From Rhodoferax sp. (GTDB lineage Bacteria > Pseudomonadota > Gammaproteobacteria > Burkholderiales > Burkholderiaceae_C), in the NCBI GenBank assembly GCA_003133245.1, contig PKWM01000022.1, positions 1 through 64,000 on the forward strand: a stretch of 64,000 nt of DNA, in the 5' to 3' direction. The position numbers were made by a program, and so were the translations under genes. Below the pieces are notes generated by a model. That model saw nothing but the letters and a program-made list of their open reading frames with translations. It ran no database searches and had not been told where the DNA came from. Shown in pieces: positions 20,210 to 32,855 of this stretch; position 1 is the first letter of the stretch; each line of letters opens with the position of its first letter.

Positions 20210-21391
20210 TCAGCCAAGCACGGTCTGCGCCACGATATTGCGCTGCACTTCATTGCTGCCGCCATAAATGGTGGTCTTGCGGAAATTGAAGTAGGTCGAG
20301 GCCAGCGGCGCGCACCAGGTGCCGCCGCCGGGGAAGTTGCCCTGCCAACCGGCCTCCATCGCCTCCTGGATCAGCGGCAACGCGAACGGCCCGGCCGCGA
20401 GCATCATCAGCTCGGTGTAGCGCTGCTGAATTTCGCTGCCGCGAATTTTGAGCAGGCCGGCGATATCGAGCGGATTCTTGCCCGATTTTTCGGCCGCCAG
20501 CACCCGCAGAACCAGCATCTCGAGTGCCACCACATCGACTTCGAGCTTGGCAATCTCGTCACGAAAACGGGTGTCGTTATAGACACCCTCAAGCTTGGCA
20601 ATGCGCTTGAGACGTTCGAGTTCGCGCTTGCTGCGGTTCACGTCGGCAATGTTGGTGCGCTCGTGGCTGAGCAAATGCTTGGCGTAAGTCCAGCCCTTGT
20701 TTTCTTCGCCGATCAGGTTCTCTATGGGCACCTCGACATCGTCAAAAAAAACTTCGTTGACCTCCGCTTCACCATCGAGCAGCACGGTAGGACGCACAGT
20801 GACGCCGGGCGACTTCATGTCGATCAGCAGGAAGCTGATGCCGGTTTGCGGCTTGCCCTCGTTGCTGGTGCGCACCAGGCAGAAAATCCACTCGCCATAC
20901 TGGCCCAGCGTGGTCCAGGCTTTCTGGCCGTTGACGATGTATTTGTTGCCCTGACGCTCAGCCCGGGTTTTGACCGACGCCAGATCCGAGCCGGAACCGG
21001 GCTCGCTGTAACCCTGGCTCCACCAGACTTCGCCACTGGCGATGCCCGGCAAAAAGCGCTGCTGCTGCGCCGCGTTGCCAAAGGCCATGATGACCGGCGC
21101 CACCATCACCGGGCCAAACGGCAGCACGCGCGGTGCCCCGGCCAGGGCGCATTCTTCTTCAAACAAATGCTTTTGCACCGAGTTCCAGCCCGGGCCGCCG
21201 AAGGCCTTGGGCCAGGCGTGCCCGAGCCAGCCTTTTTTGCCCAGAATCTTGCCCCAGCGCTGCATGTCGTCACGGCTCAGACGCATGGCGTTATGCACTT
21301 TATGTGAAATCTCTGCGGGCAGGTTTTCGCGCACCCAGGCGCGAATGTCGGCGCGGAACTGCTGCTCTTCAGGCGTAAATGCCAAATCCAT
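20210..21391 (-). CDS. Acyl-CoA dehydrogenase, large-subunit (PimC-like) type
   Basis: 393 residues. The N-terminus MDLAFTPEEQQFRADIRAWV, the FAD/substrate motif GYSEPGSGSDLASVKTRA and the C-terminal YGGSNEVQRNIVA are typical ACAD features, closest to PimC-type pimeloyl-CoA dehydrogenase large subunits. It should act with the downstream small-subunit-type protein in beta-oxidation of an unusual acyl-CoA. The start lies about 100 bp from the divergent purN. Confidence 0.85.
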   Translation of the reverse strand: MDLAFTPEEQQFRADIRAWVRENLPAEISHKVHNAMRLSRDDMQRWGKILGKKGWLGHAWPKAFGGPGWNSVQKHLFEEECALAGAPRVLPFGPVMVAPVIMAFGNAAQQQRFLPGIASGEVWWSQGYSEPGSGSDLASVKTRAERQGNKYIVNGQKAWTTLGQYGEWIFCLVRTSNEGKPQTGISFLLIDMKSPGVTVRPTVLLDGEAEVNEVFFDDVEVPIENLIGEENKGWTYAKHLLSHERTNIADVNRSKRELERLKRIAKLEGVYNDTRFRDEIAKLEVDVVALEMLVLRVLAAEKSGKNPLDIAGLLKIRGSEIQQRYTELMMLAAGPFALPLIQEAMEAGWQGNFPGGGTWCAPLASTYFNFRKTTIYGGSNEVQRNIVAQTVLG

Positions 21392-21491
21392 GTCGGGCTC
21401 CTAATAGAGCGCCGATTTAACCACGTGCCATCGCCGCTGGTTGTCGGACCGGTGACAGGCCGCAAAAGCTCAAGGCATAATTCCTGCCGGT

Positions 21492-22082
21492 ATGAAAAAC
21501 ATCGTTATTTTGATTTCGGGTGGTGGCTCCAACATGGCGGCTATCGTCAAGGCGGCCAAGCGTGAGGACTGGCAACATAAATTTGGCGCGCGCATCGCCG
21601 CCGTCATCAGCAACAAGGCCGATGCCAAAGGTCTGGTTTTTGCCCAGCAGAAGGGGTTGGCCACCGAAGTACTGGATCACAAGAGTTTTGCCACACGTGA
21701 GGCGTTTGATGCAGCGCTGGCGCAAGCGATTGATCAATATGACGCTCTGGGGCAACCAGCGCTGGTGGTGTTGGCGGGCTTCATGCGCATCCTGACGCCG
21801 AGCTTTGTCAGCCGTTATGCCGGACGCTTGCTCAATATCCATCCCTCGTTGCTGCCGGCTTTTTCCGGGCTGCACACGCACCAGCGTGCGCTTGATGCAG
21901 GTTGCAAGTTTGTCGGGGCCAGCGTGCATCAAGTGACGGCTGAACTTGATTACGGACCGATCCTGGCGCAAGCGGTGGTGCCGGTGCTGCCGGGTGATAC
22001 AGCCGACACGCTGGCGGCGCGTGTGTTGACGCAAGAGCACCTCATCTACCCGCAGGCGATCGCTGCCCTGTTACGATCCTGA
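21492..22082 (+). CDS. purN: Phosphoribosylglycinamide formyltransferase
   Basis: 196 residues. It uses 10-formyl-THF to formylate GAR in purine synthesis. Visible are the N-terminal [11 protein letters not shown], the catalytic region [10 protein letters not shown] with the conserved Asn and His, and [14 protein letters not shown] containing the catalytic Asp. The stop lies 4 bp before the alaS start. Confidence 0.96.
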   Translation: MKNIVILISGGGSNMAAIVKAAKREDWQHKFGARIAAVISNKADAKGLVFAQQKGLATEVLDHKSFATREAFDAALAQAIDQYDALGQPALVVLAGFMRILTPSFVSRYAGRLLNIHPSLLPAFSGLHTHQRALDAGCKFVGASVHQVTAELDYGPILAQAVVPVLPGDTADTLAARVLTQEHLIYPQAIAALLRS

Positions 22083-22086
22083 CAAC

Positions 22087-24717
<2,631 letters not shown>

Positions 24718-26042
24718 TCAGGGCCTGCTCTGCGCCCGGCCCATTTGCCACAATAAAAAGCTGTAAATATCGGCTGCTTGCGCGTAGCGTTGCGCCGCCG
24801 TGCTGCCCAGGCCATGACCGGCTTGCAGGTCAAGGCGCAACAGCACCGGCTTGCCACTGGTCGAGGCAGCTTGCAGCCGCGCTGCTGCCTTGCCACTCTC
24901 CCACACATCGACGCGCGGATCGTTCATGCCATGCAGCAGCAGCACCGCCGGATAAGGCGTGTTGTCCTGGATGTTGTGGTAGGTACTCATCTCCAGCAAA
25001 GCCGGGAATTCGGCTGCATTTCGAGTGCTGCCAAACTCGGAAATATTGGTAATACCGTTGGCGCTTTCCTCTGATCGAATGGCGTCCATCACACCGACAT
25101 TGAAAACGGCAGCGGCAAATAGTTCGAGTGCGCTGGTGACGCTGCGTCCGACAAAAATGCCGCCCGCGCTGGCGCCCATCACGGCCAGCGTTTTTGGTGT
25201 GGCATAGCCCAGCTTGATCAGGTACTGGGCGCAGGCGACGCCGTCCTTCCAGGTGTTGGATTTGGTCGCCTTGAAACCGGCTTGGTACCAGTCGTTGCCA
25301 TAGACACCGCTGCCGCGCACGTTGGCGAAAGCCAGCACGCCACCCCGCTCCAGCCAGACCATGCTGGCCGGTGAAAAGTGGGCCGTTTCCGAGAAGCCAT
25401 AAGCGCCGTAGCCGTCGAGCTGGAGGCCTCTTTTGAGTGTTTGCCGTCGAATAGAAAAGTGCGCGGCAATTGCGTCCAGCCGCTCAGGCTGTAGAGAATA
25501 TTTTTGTAGGCGTGCGCCGGATCACCATGCACGCCGGCGGCACCGGCAAAAGGCACCTCGATCGTCTGCCCTTGCGTGTCGCCGCTTGCGTAATGGCGAA
25601 TGCCAATGGAAGTGCCCTGGCGGATACTGGCTACCAGTGCGTCACGGTTGAGCGAGAAACCTTCCAGCACACTGTCTGGCGGCGGCACTGCGATCACTTT
25701 GGCGAGCGCCAAGCGGGGCTCGCGTAAATCGAGTTTGAGCACGTGTTTGCGCGGCGCGTTGATGTAAGTCATCAGGTAGAGGTCATTGCGTGCCAACTCC
25801 AGGTCGGTGATCTTGTCGGCATAACCGGCGATCTGTTTCCAGGCGACATCGGGCTTGCCCAGATCAGCCGCTTTGGCAACAAACAAGAAGCCTTCGGGCA
25901 GCGTGGTGTCGGTGGTGGGGGCCAGCATCCAGCGGCTGTCCGGGCTGAAGATGATTCTGCCGACAACGAGTCGCGCCAGTCCCAGGTTTTTAGCGATGGG
26001 CGGGCCGAAGACGGCCACTGCCATGGATTCAGGCAGCCCCAC
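24718..26042 (-). pseudogene. Prolyl oligopeptidase family (S9) peptidase, truncated and frameshifted
   Basis: The 3' part (24718 to about 25430) encodes a catalytic domain with the nucleophile region GASAGG, the Asp region MNDPRVD and the His region AGHG. The 5' part (to 26042) encodes beta-propeller sequence in another frame. The frames meet at a run of four T (25431-25434); one extra base would restore SKRGLQLDGYGAYG. That stretch is also shorter than in relatives, and some 250 N-terminal residues are missing (family length about 700). It has at least two lesions and is almost surely inactive. Confidence 0.85.
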
Positions 26043-26147
26043 CAGCCTGATTGTTCAAGTAGAGTTGGCGTGCGACCTGCGCAAACCACTTTGCTCGTTG
26101 CCGAGGATAGTGTCGATAGAATTTGAGCAAACAACACAAGTTTCATC

Positions 26148-27134
26148 ATGACTATCAAACCCCAACCTGTCATCGCCATCCATGGTGGCGCTGGCACCAT
26201 CAGCCGCAGCACCATCAGCGCCGCGCAAGAGGCGGCTTACCATGCCGCGCTACAGGATATTTTGCGCACCGCACAGCAACTGCTCTCCAGCGGTGGCAGT
26301 GCCCTTGATGCCGTCAGTCTGGCGGTGGATATGCTGGAGGACTGCCCGCTCTTCAATGCGGGCTATGGCGCGGTTTTTACCCATGACGCAACGCATGAGC
26401 TCGACGCTGCCATCATGGACGGCGCTACTTTGCGCGCCGGCGCGGTGGCCTGCGTGAGCCGCGTGCGTCGGCCCCTGCGCGCGGCGCGCGCCGTGATGGA
26501 ACGCAGCGAACATGTGCTGTTGGTGGGGACGGGGGCCGAAGCTTTTGCGCAGGCTTGCGGGCTGGAGCTGGTTGATCCTGCGTATTTTTCCACAGCCGAG
26601 CGGCGTGAGCAACTGCTGCGCGCGCTGTCGGGCGATGCCGCCGTGCTGGATCACGACGCAGCCAACCTGACGTTTTGCAGTCCGGTCGCTGACGGCTCTG
26701 CACCATTGGATGAAGGCCAGAAGTTGGGCACCGTCGGTGCCGTTGCGTTCGATGCCCATGGCAACCTGGCCGCAGCGACCTCCACCGGCGGCATGACCAA
26801 CAAGCGAAGCGGCCGGGTTGGCGACTCGCCCCTGATCGGCGCTGGCACCTACGCTGACAACCGCAGCGCAGCGATTTCATGCACCGGTACCGGCGAGATG
26901 TTTATCCGCGCCGTGGTGGGGCACGACATTTGCGCACGCATGGCTTACGCCGGGCAGTCACTTGAGGCGGCCGCGCAGGAAATCGTTATGAAAGTGCTGC
27001 CCGCCATGGGCGGGCGCGGCGGCCTGATAGCGGTGGATGCGCAGGGCAACTTGAGCCTTTCTTTCAACACCGAAGGCATGTACCGCGGCTATGCCCGCGC
27101 CGGTGCCGCGCCGCAGACGGCGATCTTTGCGTGA
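26148..27134 (+). CDS. iaaA: Isoaspartyl peptidase / plant-type L-asparaginase
   Basis: 328 residues. An Ntn-hydrolase that self-cleaves into two chains and removes isoaspartyl residues from peptides. The N-terminal IHGGAG, the cleavage and nucleophile site GTVGAVAFD (Thr), and the substrate-binding segment GRVGDSPLIGAGTYADN and CTGTGE are all present. The stop is one base before the PHO box of pstS, so the downstream promoter abuts this gene. Confidence 0.93.
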   Translation: MTIKPQPVIAIHGGAGTISRSTISAAQEAAYHAALQDILRTAQQLLSSGGSALDAVSLAVDMLEDCPLFNAGYGAVFTHDATHELDAAIMDGATLRAGAVACVSRVRRPLRAARAVMERSEHVLLVGTGAEAFAQACGLELVDPAYFSTAERREQLLRALSGDAAVLDHDAANLTFCSPVADGSAPLDEGQKLGTVGAVAFDAHGNLAAATSTGGMTNKRSGRVGDSPLIGAGTYADNRSAAISCTGTGEMFIRAVVGHDICARMAYAGQSLEAAAQEIVMKVLPAMGGRGGLIAVDAQGNLSLSFNTEGMYRGYARAGAAPQTAIFA

Positions 27135-27135
27135 T

Positions 27136-27153
27136 TTGTCACATCACTGTCAC
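27136..27153 (+). promoter_or_regulatory. PHO box and PhoB-type promoter of pstS
   Basis: TTGTCAC atca CTGTCAC: two 7-bp half-sites with a 4-bp spacer, 6/7 and 7/7 to CTGTCA(T/C). The -10 hexamer TAATAT (27164-27169) starts exactly 10 bp after the box, where PhoB replaces a -35. The predicted start of transcription near 27176 gives a leader of about 190 nt. Confidence 0.85.
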
Positions 27154-27187
27154 AAAAGCTTCTTAATATTCATCGAGAGTTATTGAG

Positions 27188-27323
27188 GTCAGAGCCCAAA
27201 TTTGCTTAGCCTTCGGCTGGCCCTTCGAGCGTGACGCTACGCGCCACCGCAAAATTTGGTTCCGACCCCAAAAACTCTTGTAAGCCAGCTCGAACGCCCT
27301 GCCCCGAATTGGGATCCGACCCC
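27188..27323. repeat. Inverted repeat element in the pstS leader
   Basis: CCAAATTTGC (27196-27205) pairs with GCAAAATTTGG (27249-27259). The flanks GAGGTCAGAGCCC and GGTTCCGACCCC form a larger imperfect inverted repeat, and a further GGATCCGACCCCCC lies at about 27311-27324. It looks like an inserted intergenic repeat between the PHO promoter and pstS. It would form a hairpin in the mRNA leader. Confidence 0.6.
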
Positions 27324-27366
27324 CCATTCAGCTACGTTCCATTTAACTCAACGTAAAAGGAAAGCA

Positions 27367-28410
27367 ATGAAAACCAGTTTCAAAACCGCCCTGCTCAGTG
27401 TGGCAGGCATCACCTCCATCTTATTGACCAACCTGGTCGGCGCCCAGCAAATCACTGGCGCTGGCGCCACGTTCCCGGCACCCTTGTACGCCAAATGGGC
27501 GGCTGACTACAACAAGGCTACGGGTGTCAAAATCAATTATCAGTCCGTTGGCTCGGGTGCGGGCATCAATCAGATTGATGCTAAAACTGTTGATTTCGGC
27601 GCATCTGATATGCCGCTGACCGATGAAGTGCTGGCCAAAAAAGGCCAGATGCAGTTTCCGACCGTCATTGGTGGCGTCATTCCTGTGGTCAACATCAAGG
27701 GCATCAACCCCGGTCAGATGAAACTCAACGGTCAACTGCTGGCCGACATTTATCTGGGCAAAATCTCCAAGTGGAACGATCCGGCCATCAAGGCGCTGAA
27801 TCCAACCTTGCCCTTGCCCGATGCGGCCATTGCGCCGGTGCGCCGCGCTGATGGGTCGGGCACCACGTTCATCTTCACCAATTACCTGAGCAAGGTCAAT
27901 GCCGAGTGGAAAGCCAAGGTCGGTGAAGGTACGGCAGTGAACTGGCCGGTTGGTGCGGGAGGCAAGGGCAACGAAGGCGTTGCCGCTTTTATCGGGCGTC
28001 TGCCCAACTCGATTGGCTACCTTGAGTACGCCTACGTCAAGCAAAACAAGATGACTTATGCTCTGATGCAAAATTCAACGGGCAATTTTGTTCAACCCAA
28101 TGACGTTGCCTTCAAGGCTGCAGCGGCCGGCGCTGACTGGAGCAAGAGCTTCTATCAGCTTCTGACCAACCAGCCGGGCAAAGACGCGTGGCCCATCTCG
28201 GGCGCCACTTTCATCCTGATGCACAAGTTGCAAGACAAGCCCGCCAATGCCACCGAAACGCTGAAGTTCTTTGCCTGGGCTTACAAGAGCGGCGACAAGA
28301 CGGCTGATGACCTTGACTACGTGCCGATGCCGAAATCGGTGGTCACAAACATCGAAAAAGCCTGGGGTGAAATCAAGGACGCGTCGGGCAAACCGGTTGC
28401 TTTCAAATAA
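27367..28410 (+). CDS. pstS: Phosphate ABC transporter, periplasmic phosphate-binding protein
   Basis: 347 residues from the ATG at 27367, preceded by AAAGGAAAG. The signal peptide is about residues 1-25 (SFKTALLSVAGITSILLTNL...AQQ). Phosphate-binding segments are recognisable: GAGATFPAPLY, SVGSGAGINQ, DFGASDMPL and RRADGSGTTF. It captures periplasmic phosphate for PstCAB. It is the first gene of pstSCAB-phoUBR behind a strong PHO box. Confidence 0.97.
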   Translation: MKTSFKTALLSVAGITSILLTNLVGAQQITGAGATFPAPLYAKWAADYNKATGVKINYQSVGSGAGINQIDAKTVDFGASDMPLTDEVLAKKGQMQFPTVIGGVIPVVNIKGINPGQMKLNGQLLADIYLGKISKWNDPAIKALNPTLPLPDAAIAPVRRADGSGTTFIFTNYLSKVNAEWKAKVGEGTAVNWPVGAGGKGNEGVAAFIGRLPNSIGYLEYAYVKQNKMTYALMQNSTGNFVQPNDVAFKAAAAGADWSKSFYQLLTNQPGKDAWPISGATFILMHKLQDKPANATETLKFFAWAYKSGDKTADDLDYVPMPKSVVTNIEKAWGEIKDASGKPVAFK

Positions 28411-28442
28411 AGCGGGTGACAATCCTATAAATTCCTTTTCTT

Positions 28443-28515
28443 CGTCATCGCGAGCGTAGCGTGGCGATCCACGACGCCGGACTCCATGGACTGCCGCGCT
28501 TCGCTCGCAGTGACG
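28443..28515. repeat. REP-like inverted repeat between pstS and pstC
   Basis: CGTCATCGCGAGCG...CGCTCGCAGTGACG arms enclose about 45 bp that is itself partly palindromic. It belongs to the GTCATTGCGAG family. Such a hairpin after pstS could stabilise the pstS mRNA, which usually needs to be more abundant than the rest of the operon; this role is inference. A further partial copy (CTCGCAATGACG) lies near 28562. Confidence 0.7.
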
Positions 28516-28657
28516 AAATCGGGTTCATGGTCCGTGTGCAGTTCTGGAACGGAACTGATGGCTCGCAATGACGACAGCAGACACGATGTGCATGTCATTT
28601 ACACTTCCGGCAAATGTCCTCTCTCCTAACCAGTTTGCCAGATTTTCCGGATCTGTC

Positions 28658-29623
28658 ATGACCCTCCCTCCAGCGCTCAAAGTGGCTCGCTCGGGCCCGC
28701 TGGCTGACCGCCTCTTTGGTTGGCTGGCCAAAGCTGCGGCGCTGTTGACGCTGGGTCTCTTGATCGCCATTCTGGTATCGTTGACGATCAGTGCCTGGCC
28801 AGCTATCGACAAGTACGGCCTGGGCTTTCTCACCCGCACCACCTGGGACCCGGTCAAGCAAGACTTTGGTGGTCTGGTGATGATCTATGGCACCTTGATG
28901 ACCTCGTTCATCGCTTTGCTGATCGCGGTGCCGGTGAGCTTCGGCATCGCCTTGTTCTTGACCGAGCTTGCCCCGGCCTGGTTGAAGCGCCCACTGGGGA
29001 CGGCCATTGAATTGCTGGCGGCGATCCCCTCCATTGTCTATGGCATGTGGGGTTTATTGGTATTTAGCCCGGTGCTGGCGACCTATGTGCAACAACCCTT
29101 GCAAGCCGTGTTTGCTGACGTGCCTTACATGGGCGCGTTTTTTTCCGGACCGCCGGTAGGCATCGGGATTCTCTCGGCTGGCATCATTCTGGCGATCATG
29201 ATTATTCCGTTCATCGCGGCGGTGATGCGCGACGTGTTTGACGTGACTCCTACCCTGCTCAAGGAATCGGCCTACGGCTTGGGCGCCACCACCTGGGAGG
29301 TGGTCTGGAGTGTGGTGCTGCCGTACACCAAGGCCGGTGTTGTTGGCGGCATCATGCTCGGGTTGGGGCGTGCCATTGGCGAAACCATGGCCGTCACTTT
29401 TGTGATCGGCAACTTCAACCAGCTCGATTCGCTCAGCCTGTTTCAGGCCGCCAACAGCATCACCTCGGCCTTGGCCAATGAGTTTGCCGAAGCCGCTGAA
29501 GGCCTGCACCAGGCGGCGCTGATGTACCTGGGGCTGGTGCTGTTTTTCATCACCTTCGTCGTGCTCTCCTTGTCTAAAATTTTGCTGGCCCAGCTCAAAA
29601 AAGGGGAAGGTGCTGCGACATGA
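28658..29623 (+). CDS. pstC: Phosphate ABC transporter permease PstC
   Basis: About 321 residues from the ATG at 28658 (MTLPPALKV); the open frame reaches 28568, but the added N-terminus looks unrelated and no start has a clear ribosome-binding site. Six membrane helices. The permease EAA-type loop is around [25 protein letters not shown]. It forms the membrane channel with PstA. The end overlaps the pstA start by 4 bp. Confidence 0.94.
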   Translation: MTLPPALKVARSGPLADRLFGWLAKAAALLTLGLLIAILVSLTISAWPAIDKYGLGFLTRTTWDPVKQDFGGLVMIYGTLMTSFIALLIAVPVSFGIALFLTELAPAWLKRPLGTAIELLAAIPSIVYGMWGLLVFSPVLATYVQQPLQAVFADVPYMGAFFSGPPVGIGILSAGIILAIMIIPFIAAVMRDVFDVTPTLLKESAYGLGATTWEVVWSVVLPYTKAGVVGGIMLGLGRAIGETMAVTFVIGNFNQLDSLSLFQAANSITSALANEFAEAAEGLHQAALMYLGLVLFFITFVVLSLSKILLAQLKKGEGAAT

Positions 29624-30504
29624 GCGCCCAAGAAACCCCGATTCAAAGAGCCGTTGGCGAGCATGAACGCCTGGCGCGCTATGCGCGGCGCAAATTCGTC
29701 AACCGCTTGGCGCTCACACTGTCCCTGCTGGCCATGGCGTTTGGCCTGTTCTGGCTGGCCTGGATTTTGTTTGAAACCATTCGACTCGGGGTGGGCGGAC
29801 TCAACCTCGCCACCTTGACCCAGATGACACCACCGCCCAATGAGGCGGGCGGCTTGGCCAATGCCATTTATGGCTCGTTTTTAATGGTGCTGCTAGCCAC
29901 TTTTGTGGGCACGCCGATTGGCATCATGGCTGGTATTTACCTGGCCGAGTTCGATAGCCAAGGCTGGCTCGCTCAAGTGACGCGCTTTGTCAACGATATC
30001 CTGCTCTCAGCCCCCTCGATTGTGATTGGCTTGTTTGTCTATGCTGTGATCGTGACGCGGTTTAAATCGTTCTCGGCTTATGCGGGCATTCTGGCGCTGG
30101 CCTTGATCGTTATCCCGGTGGTCATTCGCACCACCGAGAACATGCTACAACTGGTACCCGCCGGGCTGCGTGAAGCGGCTTATGCACTGGGCGCGCCGAA
30201 ATGGAAGGTCATCATCAGCATCACATTACGCGCCTCAAGGGCGGGCGTGTTGACCGGCATTTTGCTGGCGGTGGCGCGCATCTCCGGCGAAACTGCGCCC
30301 TTGCTGTTCACGGCCCTGTCCAATCAATTCTGGACCTCCAGCCTGAGTGCACCGATGGCGAGTTTGCCGGTGACCATTTTCAAGTTCGCCATGAGTCCGT
30401 ACGAGAACTGGCAAAAACTGGCCTGGGCCGGTGTATTCCTGATCACGCTGACGGTGCTCGGTCTCAATATTTTGGCCCGGTTGCTGACCCGCAGCAAGAC
30501 GTAA
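29620..30504 (+). CDS. pstA: Phosphate ABC transporter permease PstA
   Basis: 294 residues with six membrane helices. The EAA-type loop is [20 protein letters not shown]. It partners PstC in the phosphate channel. Translation is probably coupled to pstC through the ATGA overlap. pstB begins 13 bp downstream. Confidence 0.96.
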   Translation: MSAQETPIQRAVGEHERLARYARRKFVNRLALTLSLLAMAFGLFWLAWILFETIRLGVGGLNLATLTQMTPPPNEAGGLANAIYGSFLMVLLATFVGTPIGIMAGIYLAEFDSQGWLAQVTRFVNDILLSAPSIVIGLFVYAVIVTRFKSFSAYAGILALALIVIPVVIRTTENMLQLVPAGLREAAYALGAPKWKVIISITLRASRAGVLTGILLAVARISGETAPLLFTALSNQFWTSSLSAPMASLPVTIFKFAMSPYENWQKLAWAGVFLITLTVLGLNILARLLTRSKT

Positions 30505-30517
30505 GAGAATACCAAGA

Positions 30518-31297
30518 ATGAATGCCGTTTTCGCAAGTCCTGCTGCACCGAAAATTTCCGTCAGAAATCTCGATTTTTTTTACGGCAAATTTCACGCGCT
30601 GAAAAACATCAACCTGGAAATTCCGGAGAAAAAAGTAACCGCTTTTATTGGCCCGTCGGGTTGCGGCAAATCGACCCTGCTGCGCGTGTTCAATCGCATG
30701 TTCGAGCTGTACCCGGAGCAGCGCGCCGAGGGTGAAGTTTGGCTCGACGGCGAGAATCTGCTGACCAGCAAAAAGGATGTTGCGCTGCTGCGCGCCAAGG
30801 TCGGCATGGTGTTTCAGAAACCGACGCCGTTCCCGATGTCGATCTATGACAACATTACCTTTGGCGTGAAGCTGTTCGAGTCGCTGGGTACCACCGACCT
30901 GGAAGAGCGCGTTGAGTGGGCCTTGCGCAAGGCGGCTTTATGGGGTGAGGTCAAAGACAAGCTCAAACAAAGCGGTGCCAGCCTGTCAGGCGGACAGCAA
31001 CAGCGCCTGTGCATTGCGCGCGGCATTGCCATCAAGCCCGAAGTCTTGCTGCTCGATGAGCCCTGTTCGGCGCTGGACCCGATCTCGACCGCCAAAATTG
31101 AAGAATTGATCACCGAACTCAAGAGCGACTACACGGTGGTGATCGTCACGCACAACATGCAGCAGGCAGCGCGGTGCAGTGACTTGACCGCTTATATGTA
31201 CCTGGGCGACCTGATCGAATTTGGCACCACCGAGCAAATGTTTTTCAAACCCAAGCGCAAAGAGACTGAAGATTACATTACGGGACGTTTTGGATAA
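30518..31297 (+). CDS. pstB: Phosphate ABC transporter ATP-binding protein PstB
   Basis: 259 residues. Walker A is GPSGCGKST, the ABC signature is LSGGQQQR, and Walker B is VLLLDEP. It drives phosphate import through PstCA and also takes part in PhoR/PhoU signalling. It is followed by a 150-bp gap full of repeats before phoU. Confidence 0.97.
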   Translation: MNAVFASPAAPKISVRNLDFFYGKFHALKNINLEIPEKKVTAFIGPSGCGKSTLLRVFNRMFELYPEQRAEGEVWLDGENLLTSKKDVALLRAKVGMVFQKPTPFPMSIYDNITFGVKLFESLGTTDLEERVEWALRKAALWGEVKDKLKQSGASLSGGQQQRLCIARGIAIKPEVLLLDEPCSALDPISTAKIEELITELKSDYTVVIVTHNMQQAARCSDLTAYMYLGDLIEFGTTEQMFFKPKRKETEDYITGRFG

Positions 31298-31310
31298 GCC
31301 TGAAATTTTG

Positions 31311-31443
31311 TGGGACAGACCAAAGCTACACGCAGTGAGCGTGCTCTGTCCCCAACCGATTAAAAGACAGACCGCAGTTGCATGCGTAATCGGCATCCGC
31401 CGATTACGGGGAAGTGAGCGCGCTCTGTCCCCAACTGATTAAG
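31311..31443. repeat. Tandem intergenic repeat units between pstB and phoU
   Basis: Two related units are present. The first (31311-31364) opens with GGGACAGACC and ends GCTCTGTCCCCAACCGATTA, giving a GGGACAG/CTGTCCC stem. The second (about 31364-31443) opens with AGACAGACCGCAG and ends GCTCTGTCCCCAACTGATTA. It also contains a perfect 9-bp hairpin, GTAATCGGC/GCCGATTAC (31386-31407). A third unit precedes the hexapeptide gene at 61561-61615. Confidence 0.75.
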
Positions 31444-31453
31444 GAAATTCACC

Positions 31454-32155
31454 ATGCCAGAAAAACATCTCTCCACCCAATTCGACAGCGAGCTCAGCGC
31501 CGTCTCCAGCCGCGTCATGGAAATGGGCGGGCTGGTTGAGTCCCAGATTCAGCAGGCCGTTTATGCCCTCTCAAAGTTCAGCGTCGAGGTAGCCAATGAA
31601 GTCTCGGCCACCGAGCCGCGCGTCAACGCCATGGAAGTCGATATCGACCGCGAGCTCTCCAGCATCATTGCGCGTCGCCAGCCGACGGCGCGCGACCTGC
31701 GCCTCTTGATGGCGATCTCCAAAACCACTGCCAATCTGGAACGCGTCGGCGACGAGGCCGAGAAAATCGCCCGCATGGTGCGCTCCATCATCAAAGGCGG
31801 CACACCCCGTTCGTTGCCCGCACATGAGCTCAGGGTCGCAGCGGATATGGCAGCGGGGTTGCTGCGCAAAGCACTTGATGCTTTTGCCCGGCTCGATACC
31901 GCCGCAGCGGTGGCGATCCTGAAGGAAGACGATTCGATCGACCGGGAGTTCAACGGCTTTGTGCGCAAGCTCGTCACCTACATGATGGAAGATCCACGCA
32001 CGATTTCACCCAGTCTGGACCTGCTCTTTGTGGCCAAGGCACTCGAGCGCATTGGCGACCACGCCAAAAATATTGCCGAGTTCATCATCTATGTTGTAAA
32101 GGGTGCTGACGTGCGCCATACTTCGATGGAGCAGATTGAATCGGTTGTCAAATGA
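31454..32155 (+). CDS. phoU: Phosphate signalling regulator PhoU
   Basis: 233 residues forming two tandem three-helix bundles. The repeated (E)R(V/I)GD(E/H)A...I metal-binding motifs appear as LERVGDEAEKIARM and LERIGDHAKNIAEF. PhoU links PstB to PhoR and keeps the Pho response off when phosphate is plentiful. The stop overlaps the phoB start by 4 bp. Confidence 0.96.
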   Translation: MPEKHLSTQFDSELSAVSSRVMEMGGLVESQIQQAVYALSKFSVEVANEVSATEPRVNAMEVDIDRELSSIIARRQPTARDLRLLMAISKTTANLERVGDEAEKIARMVRSIIKGGTPRSLPAHELRVAADMAAGLLRKALDAFARLDTAAAVAILKEDDSIDREFNGFVRKLVTYMMEDPRTISPSLDLLFVAKALERIGDHAKNIAEFIIYVVKGADVRHTSMEQIESVVK

Positions 32156-32853
32156 GACACCTGCCAAGCGTTTTGATTGTGGAGGATGAGTCGGCGATTG
32201 CCGAGCTGATCGCCGTCAATCTGCGTCACAACGGTTTTCGACCGACCTGGGCGATGGACAGTGAGAGCGCGCAGCGTGAACTGGACGCGGTATTGCCCGA
32301 TGTCATCTTGCTTGACTGGATGCTGCCCGGTGAGAGTGGCCTGGTGCTGGCCAAGCGCTGGCGCGCCAACCCGCGCAGCAAGGCGGTGCCGATCATCATG
32401 CTGACGGCCCGTGGCGATGAGGCGGACCGGGTGGCGGGGCTCGATGCTGGTGCTGATGACTACATTGCCAAACCGTTTTCCACCAAAGAGTTGCTGGCCA
32501 GGGTGCGCGCGGTGCTGCGCCGCCGTGCGCCTGAGCAAGTTGCCGGTTTGGTCAGCATCGGTGCCTTGGCGCTGGACGGCGCTACTTATCGCGTGACGTT
32601 TAACGACCAGTTGCTCAAACTCGGTCCGATCGAATTCAAGCTGCTGCACTACCTGATGTGTCACCCAGAACATGTGCAAAGCCGTGGGCAACTGCTCGAC
32701 AAAGTCTGGGGCGACCATGTGTTTATTGAAGAGCGCACGGTCGATGTCCACGTCAAACGTTTGCGCGAAGCCCTGGGCCTGGAGGCCGGGAAAATGCTGG
32801 AAACCGTGCGCGGCATTGGCTACCGCCTGACGGCGCAAATGCCGACGGCCTAA
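32152..32853 (+). CDS. phoB: Phosphate response regulator PhoB
   Basis: 233 residues. The receiver domain has the acidic pair ED near residue 10, the phospho-acceptor Asp in VILLDWMLPG, and the conserved Lys in YIAKPF. The C-terminal winged helix (OmpR type) has TVDVHVKRLREAL. It would bind the PHO boxes listed in this window. It sits between phoU and phoR, so the operon carries both sensor and effector. Confidence 0.97.
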   Translation: MRHLPSVLIVEDESAIAELIAVNLRHNGFRPTWAMDSESAQRELDAVLPDVILLDWMLPGESGLVLAKRWRANPRSKAVPIIMLTARGDEADRVAGLDAGADDYIAKPFSTKELLARVRAVLRRRAPEQVAGLVSIGALALDGATYRVTFNDQLLKLGPIEFKLLHYLMCHPEHVQSRGQLLDKVWGDHVFIEERTVDVHVKRLREALGLEAGKMLETVRGIGYRLTAQMPTA

Positions 32854-32855
32854 AC

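Noticed and set aside
20180..21307. 375-codon open frame on the plus strand
   Set aside because: Antisense to the PimC-like acyl-CoA dehydrogenase, low-complexity His/Gln/Arg-rich translation, no family features.
31386..31407. 9-bp perfect hairpin before phoU as a transcription terminator
   Set aside because: No T-run follows on either strand, and it lies inside a dispersed repeat, so it is treated as part of that repeat.
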